A stretch of DNA of 64,000 nt from Arthrobacter sp. DWC3 (lineage in GTDB: Bacteria > Actinomycetota > Actinomycetes > Actinomycetales > Micrococcaceae), in contig NZ_PJIP01000002.1 in assembly GCF_002929375.1 (NCBI RefSeq), positions 143,470 to 207,469 of the forward strand. The letters are read 5' to 3'. A model generated the notes under the pieces. It did no database searches and was not told the DNA's origin. It saw nothing but the letters and a program-made list of their open reading frames with translations. Each line of letters begins with the position of its first letter. The first letter of the stretch is position 1. The position numbers and the translations under genes were made by a program. Shown piece after piece: positions 55,517-64,000 of this stretch.

Positions 55517-57470
55517 CGGGTTCGCACGGCCGGCACGCGTCGGCGAGGAGCAGGAGGGAGCCGAGGAGCAGGATCTGCTGCTCGGCGAATCCGGTGTTCG
55601 CGAGGGCCTTCGGGGTGTTCGATCCTGCGCCGGCTGTACCGGCAGCCGTGGTGACGGTCCCCGAAGTGCTCGCCAGGGAGACGGTGCCGGGTGCAGAGCC
55701 GGTGCCGGCGTCGCGGACCGTTCCGGCAGTGTCGACGTCGTTCGTGTCGCCGCCGTTCGTGTCGCCGGGACCATCGGTGCCCCCGTTGTCACCCGGGCCC
55801 GGGACCTCAGGGGTGGCCGGCGTCGTCGGGGTGGTCGGGGTGCCCGGGGCCGTCGGGTTCGTAGGCGTCGTTGGGGTGGCCGGCGTGGCCGGGGTGCCCG
55901 GCGTCGTCGGGTTCGTAGGCGTCGCTGGGGTGGCCGGCGTGGCCGGGGTGCCCGGCGTCGTCGGGTTCGTGGGCGTCGTCGGGGTGGTCGGCGTCGTCGG
56001 GGTGGTCGGCGTCGTCGGGGCCTCGGCGCCTGTGGCGCATTCGGTGCTGCTGTCGCCGATCACGGTCACGCCATTGCACCCGACGTTCACAGGGACCGTG
56101 ACCACGGGAGAGATGACATTGCCATCGAGGATGCCGCTGTCAGTCGAACCGTCGGCGGTGTCGGGCGTGCTGCCAGTATTGCCGGTCGAACCGGTCGAAC
56201 CGGTGGTGCAATCAGAGGCGCTGTCACCGATCAGGGACACATCGTTGCAGCCCACGTCCACGGGAACGACGATCTCGGGCGAGACCACGTTGCCGTCGAG
56301 GATGCCGCCGTCAGTCGAACCGTCGGTGGTGTCGGGCGTGCTGCCAGGCGTGCTGCCGGTGTTGCCGGTCGAACCGGTCGTGCAATCAGAGGCGCTGTCG
56401 CCGATCAGGGTCACGTTGTTGCAGCCGACGTTCACCGGTACCACGACCTCGGGTGAGATCACGTTGCCGTCGAGGATGCCGCCGTCAGTCGAACCGTCGG
56501 TGGTGTCGGGCGTGCTGCCGGGCGTGCTGCCGGTGTTGCCGGTCGAACCGGTCGTGCAATCAGAGGCGCTGTCGCCGATCAGGGTCACGTTGTTGCAGCC
56601 GACGTTCACCGGTACCACGACCTCGGGCGAGACCACGTTGCCGGCGAGGACGCCGCCGTCAGCAGTAGCGGGAGCAGGGGCTGTGCCACCTGTCGTGCTG
56701 CCGGTCGAACCAGTCGAGCCGGTCGTGCAGTCAGAGGCGCTGTCACCGATCAGGGATACAGTGTTGCAGCCGACGTTCACCGGAACGATGACCTCGGGCG
56801 AGACCACGTTCCCGGTGAGCACTCCCCCGTTCAGCAGCCCGCCACCGGCAGGAGCCGGTGCAGGAGCGGGAGCCGCGCCGCCCGTCGAGCCCGTGGAACC
56901 CGTGGACCCGGACCCGCCCGTCGAGGACGAGTCACCCAGCACGGACACCGCGTTACCGGACACGTTCACCGGAACGACGACCTCCGGAGAGACCACGTTG
57001 CCGGCGAGGACACCACCGGCAGGAGCCGGTGCAGGAGCGGGAGCCGCGCCGCCCGTAGAGCCCGTGGAACCGGACCCGCCCGTCGAGGACGAGTCACCGA
57101 GCACGGACACCGAATTACCGGAGACGTTCACCGGAACGACGACCTCGGGAGAAACCACGTTGCCGGCGAGGATGCCACCGTCGAGGAGCCCGCCCTCGAG
57201 CAGGCCGCCGTCGAGCAGGCCCCCGGAGGACCCGTTGCCGATGACGCCGAGGTCGAGCGATCCGTCGAGCGAGACCACGGTCTCCTGGATGACCGAACCA
57301 CTCGTGGTCCCGGACTGCAGGGGTACGGTGATGATGTTTCCGAGACCCGCGTCGAGCCTCGTATCGGATGCTGCCGGGAGGTCCGCAGCTACTGCCGACC
57401 CCGTCCCGAGGACGACGACGCCCCCGGCGAGAAGGACCCCGTAGAGCCCTCGCTGTACACATGTACGCAT
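55410..57470 (-). CDS. Secreted protein with seven chaplin-like repeats and a LANTG sorting motif
   Basis: The 686 aa product has a signal peptide (cut near AVAA, residue 29) and about 55 unique residues. Seven copies follow of a module of the form GNVVSPEVVVPVNVxxN, resembling the chaplin domain, separated by Gly/Ser/Thr or Ala/Pro linkers. Repeats 1-2 read VNVSGN and lack cysteine; repeats 3-7 read VNVGCN and end SDC or TEC, giving a cysteine pair 13 residues apart. Then come a Thr-Pro tract, a Gly/Asp linker and ALANTGF before a short hydrophobic segment and an Arg-rich tail. LAxTG is the motif of cell-wall-anchored Streptomyces chaplins. The final about 36 codons read antisense to the Gfo/Idh gene. 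GGAGAA precedes the ATG. Confidence 0.78.
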   Translation of the reverse strand: MRTCVQRGLYGVLLAGGVVVLGTGSAVAADLPAASDTRLDAGLGNIITVPLQSGTTSGSVIQETVVSLDGSLDLGVIGNGSSGGLLDGGLLEGGLLDGGILAGNVVSPEVVVPVNVSGNSVSVLGDSSSTGGSGSTGSTGGAAPAPAPAPAGGVLAGNVVSPEVVVPVNVSGNAVSVLGDSSSTGGSGSTGSTGSTGGAAPAPAPAPAGGGLLNGGVLTGNVVSPEVIVPVNVGCNTVSLIGDSASDCTTGSTGSTGSTTGGTAPAPATADGGVLAGNVVSPEVVVPVNVGCNNVTLIGDSASDCTTGSTGNTGSTPGSTPDTTDGSTDGGILDGNVISPEVVVPVNVGCNNVTLIGDSASDCTTGSTGNTGSTPGSTPDTTDGSTDGGILDGNVVSPEIVVPVDVGCNDVSLIGDSASDCTTGSTGSTGNTGSTPDTADGSTDSGILDGNVISPVVTVPVNVGCNGVTVIGDSSTECATGAEAPTTPTTPTTPTTPTTPTNPTTPGTPATPATPATPTNPTTPGTPATPATPTTPTNPTAPGTPTTPTTPATPEVPGPGDNGGTDGPGDTNGGDTNDVDTAGTVRDAGTGSAPGTVSLASTSGTVTTAAGTAGAGSNTPKALANTGFAEQQILLLGSLLLLADACRPCEPVRRRRSRTAGRSAPARRRAGAWSSRCPRRAWWGSR
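55811..56021 (-). repeat. Thr-Pro tandem repeat tract in the chaplin-like gene
   Basis: Short in-frame units encoding TTP, ATP, NPT and GTP repeat across about 210 bases, forming a wall-spanning-type linker. Larger blocks of about 60 bases are also duplicated within it. Confidence 0.8.
56311..56658 (-). repeat. Two near-identical 174-base tandem copies in the chaplin-like gene
   Basis: Bases 56311-56484 and 56485-56658 differ at only a few positions and each encode a 58-residue repeat plus linker. This indicates recent duplication in frame. Confidence 0.85.
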
Positions 57471-57554
57471 GATGTTCTCCTGTGGATGAAAGTGGTGGGA
57501 AGACGCCCGAGGCGTCGCTGGCCGTCTGCCGTGCAGAGCACGGCGAGGCCACCA

Positions 57555-58646
57555 CTAATCAGGAGAGGAGCCGGGATCGAAGCTGGGGGATGTCGGAAGA
57601 CCGGCCGCTGCAGAACGGTTGGCCCGGCCGGAGAGCAGGATGAAGACGAGAAACGCGGCGCCACCGAGGGCCGCGACAGGAGCCGCGGTTCCGCCGCTGG
57701 TCATGGAGGCCAGCGTTGCCGTGGATGCAGCGAAGGGCGCGACAGGGACGTCCGGCATGTCCGCGGCAATGTGCGCGACGCCCGGCAGGACAGTGGCGAG
57801 TGGCACGACCGCATCGGCGACGTCGCCTGCGATCGCGGTCATGAGCGCCGCCGACGCTAGGTTGGTGCCCCTCGCGGCTGCCCCGGGACCGCTGTCGGGG
57901 AGGGCAGCAGAGGTGGCCTGCTGCGCGTCCTGTGGCGTGCTGCCGGCGGGACCGTCGGCGGGATCGGACGCCCCGTCGCTGGCCGGAGCCGGCGCGACGG
58001 GCGTCATGACAGTGCCGGGAAGAGTGTCGGCCACCGGTGCATCCGGCGCCGCCACCGGCGCGACGACCTCCGCAAGGGGAACCGCGACGTCGACGGGAGG
58101 AACGATCCCCGGGACCGGCACGGCGTCGACCACGGGCGCGATGACCTCCGTGACCGGCGCCACGACCTCGAGCACCGGTGCGGTGACGCCGCCCACCGCT
58201 CCGTCGACGACGCCGACCACCGGGGTTGTCACGCCGGTGACCGTCCCGACGGGTACCAGGGCGTGCACGACCGGCACCTGGGCGACCAGTTCGTCGACCG
58301 CCGAGGTCACGGGGACCAGCACGGTGCCCGCCGGCTGCGCCGCGATCCGGGGCACGCGGGCCACGAGGTCGGGAACCACGGGGAGATCCGGGAGGAGGGG
58401 CCGCGCGGCAGCAGGTGCCGGCGTCGCGGGTGCCACTGATGCGAGCGGCCTCGAGAGGGAGGAGACGGCCGGAGTGGACACGGAATCGACGACGCCGACC
58501 ACCGAATCGAGCAGACCGGCGTCGCGGGGAGCTTCAGCGGCCGAGGCTCCGGTGGCCCCGAGGGCCATCCAGCCGAGGGCTCCGATCCCGGAGATGAAGG
58601 ACACGCGCAGGGTGATAGAGAGAGACCGACGCTTCTGCATCTTCAT
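57555..58646 (-). CDS. Secreted Val/Pro-rich protein with C-terminal membrane helix
   Basis: The 363 aa product has a signal peptide (MKMQKRRSLSITLRV, core, cut after GASA near residue 36), then about 190 residues dominated by valine, proline and alanine (for example VVAPVTEVIAPVVDAVPVP), a Ser/Gly/Asp-rich section, and a C-terminal helix AALGGAAFLVFILLSG followed by GRANRS and a short tail. No catalytic domain is evident. I do not recognise a family. It lies 84 bases upstream of the chaplin-like gene on the same strand, with a good promoter before it, so both are probably surface proteins made together. Confidence 0.7.
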   Translation of the reverse strand: MKMQKRRSLSITLRVSFISGIGALGWMALGATGASAAEAPRDAGLLDSVVGVVDSVSTPAVSSLSRPLASVAPATPAPAAARPLLPDLPVVPDLVARVPRIAAQPAGTVLVPVTSAVDELVAQVPVVHALVPVGTVTGVTTPVVGVVDGAVGGVTAPVLEVVAPVTEVIAPVVDAVPVPGIVPPVDVAVPLAEVVAPVAAPDAPVADTLPGTVMTPVAPAPASDGASDPADGPAGSTPQDAQQATSAALPDSGPGAAARGTNLASAALMTAIAGDVADAVVPLATVLPGVAHIAADMPDVPVAPFAASTATLASMTSGGTAAPVAALGGAAFLVFILLSGRANRSAAAGLPTSPSFDPGSSPD

Positions 58647-58680
58647 CGCTGTACCACCCCCAGGCTGAGACCTTGCGGCA

Positions 58681-58710
58681 ACGATAGACCCGAAATGTGG
58701 CACATGTAAA
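58681..58710 (-). promoter_or_regulatory. Promoter of the surface-protein locus
   Basis: On the minus strand TTTACA (58710-58705), an 18-base spacer and TATCGT (58686-58681) lie about 30 bases before the ATG. The spacer contains the palindrome ATGTGCCACAT. Confidence 0.5.
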
Positions 58711-58730
58711 TGGTTGTTCTCCAAGTGATC

Positions 58731-58762
58731 AGCCGACGTACCACCGGGGTGGTACGTCGGCT
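58731..58762 (-). terminator. Terminator after icd
   Basis: AGCCGACGTACCACC and its exact complement form a 15-bp stem with a 2-base loop, just after the icd stop. It also lies just upstream of the surface-locus promoter and insulates it. Confidence 0.8.
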
Positions 58763-58774
58763 GCTCGGGGGGAA

Positions 58775-63190
<4,416 letters not shown>

Positions 63191-63192
63191 TC

Positions 63193-64000
63193 ATGAGCAT
63201 CAACACGCAGCTCCCCACCGGCGACCAGGTGGTGCAGGATCTCCCCTGGCGCTGGAAGGTCCAGGGGAGGATCTTCCTCATCGGCGGCCTCGGCTTCATG
63301 TTCGACGCCTGGGACGTCACCCTCAACGCCTACCTGATCCCCCTGCTCATCGGCGACTGGGGGCTCTCGTCCGGCCAGGCGGCGTGGATCGCGACGTCGA
63401 ACCTGATCGGCATGGCCGTCGGTGCGTTCGCGTGGGGGTCGGTGGCGGACATCATCGGCCGCAAGAAGGCCTTCACCCTGACGCTCCTCGTCTTCTCCGT
63501 CTTCACGGTGCTCGGCGCGTTCTCCCCCGACATCGTCTGGTTCTGCGTGTTCCGGTTCCTCGCGGGCTTCGGCCTCGGCGGCTGCATCCCGGTGGACTAC
63601 GCGCTGGTCGGCGAGTTCACCCCGCGGCGGCAGCGCGGCCGGGTCCTCACCGCCATGGATGCGTGGTGGCCCGTGGGCGCCTTCCTGTGCGGGGTGGTGA
63701 CGACGGCGATCGTCGCGCAGTTCGGCGACTGGCGGTACGCGATGCTCGTCATGGTGCTCCCGGCGCTCCTGGTGTTCTGGGTGCGGCGCGGCGTCCCGGA
63801 GTCCCCGCTCTACCTCGTGCAGCGCGGCCGGCAGGACGAGGCCCGGAAGGTCATCGACGGCCTCGTCGCCCGGACCGGCGCCACGGAACGCGCCTGGCGC
63901 CTCCCCGATCCCGAGGACATCCCGCGCCTGTCCCTCGGCAGCATCTCGGGGCAGCTGACCGGCCTGTGGCGCTACGACTGGCGGATCACGCTGACCGCGT
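63193..64000 (+). CDS. MFS transporter, N-terminal part (runs off the window)
   Basis: The first 269 residues of a major facilitator transporter are present. At least six helices are visible; the loop between helices two and three carries motif A as WGSVADIIGRKKAF, and LAGFGLGGCIPVDYALVGEF plus PESPLYLVQRG near residue 215 are typical of the sugar/metabolite:H+ symporter families. The ATG at 63193 has GAAGG upstream and TACAGT at 63154-63159 as a possible -10. Substrate is unknown. Confidence 0.88.
   Translation, partial: MSINTQLPTGDQVVQDLPWRWKVQGRIFLIGGLGFMFDAWDVTLNAYLIPLLIGDWGLSSGQAAWIATSNLIGMAVGAFAWGSVADIIGRKKAFTLTLLVFSVFTVLGAFSPDIVWFCVFRFLAGFGLGGCIPVDYALVGEFTPRRQRGRVLTAMDAWWPVGAFLCGVVTTAIVAQFGDWRYAMLVMVLPALLVFWVRRGVPESPLYLVQRGRQDEARKVIDGLVARTGATERAWRLPDPEDIPRLSLGSISGQLTGLWRYDWRITLTA

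Noticed and set aside
55811-56660. CRISPR-like regular repeats
   Set aside because: Repeats are contiguous, in frame and translate to Thr-Pro tracts and chaplin-like modules; there are no unique spacers or cas genes.
54895-57444. 849-codon plus-strand frame rich in VGVVGV and similar repeats, opposite the chaplin-like gene
   Set aside because: It is the mirror of the repeats; only the minus strand has a signal peptide, a ribosome binding site, a sorting motif and chaplin-like modules.

Overview
This 64 kb window is ordinary chromosome from a high-GC actinobacterium. Monomeric-type NADP isocitrate dehydrogenase, the mazG-eno-divIC-DUF501-ppx order, a mycosin-like protease, chaplin-like repeats, class F sortase, many leaderless genes and no visible rRNA, phage or insertion sequence all fit Actinomycetia. 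The overall gene content suggests Micrococcaceae (Arthrobacter group); that placement is inference from gene content, not from a marker comparison.

Layout. 1-3.4 kb: Leloir galactose genes (divergent aldose 1-epimerase fragment; DeoR regulator, galT, galK coupled by ATGA overlaps). 3.4-4.3 kb: Bax inhibitor-1 membrane protein. 4.5-11.1 kb: a Liv-type ABC importer (permease with an unusual exported domain, second permease, two ATPases) and a convergent binding protein; both promoters carry GTnAC arrays resembling GlnR sites. 11.3 kb: a tRNA gene with a UAA anticodon but no long variable arm. 11.5-20.4 kb, all minus: ndh, a mycosin-like protease, ppx, DUF501, divIC, eno, mazG, add. 20.4-28.7 kb, all minus: DedA, then a nucleoside uptake and salvage run (bmpA-type lipoprotein, ATPase, two permeases, cdd, hairpin, deoA). 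28.9-31.4 kb: M20 amidohydrolase and mannose-1-phosphate guanylyltransferase. 31.5-35.1 kb: sdhCDAB. 35.2-39.3 kb: YihY, 2'-5' RNA ligase family, trpS, xthA, a small membrane protein. 39.5-41 kb: CHRD protein with class F sortase. 41-43.6 kb: DrrAB-like exporter. 43.6-48.3 kb: one-carbon genes folD, glyA (behind a ZTP riboswitch) and purU, with a flavin monooxygenase. 48.3-55.5 kb: gamma carbonic anhydrase-like protein, a ROK regulator, a multiple-monosaccharide importer and a Gfo/Idh oxidoreductase. 55.4-58.7 kb: a two-gene cell-surface locus with seven chaplin-like repeats. 58.8-62.8 kb: icd and purH. The end holds a decayed gene and the start of an MFS transporter.

The less expected items are the chaplin-like locus with its odd 3' end, the short-armed UAA tRNA, a shared operator in front of the ROK gene and the sugar transporter, and a repeated TAGGCT/TAGCAT -10 box placed 6-7 bases before start codons, which marks about ten leaderless genes. 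Coordinates of starts follow Shine-Dalgarno or leaderless evidence given per gene.
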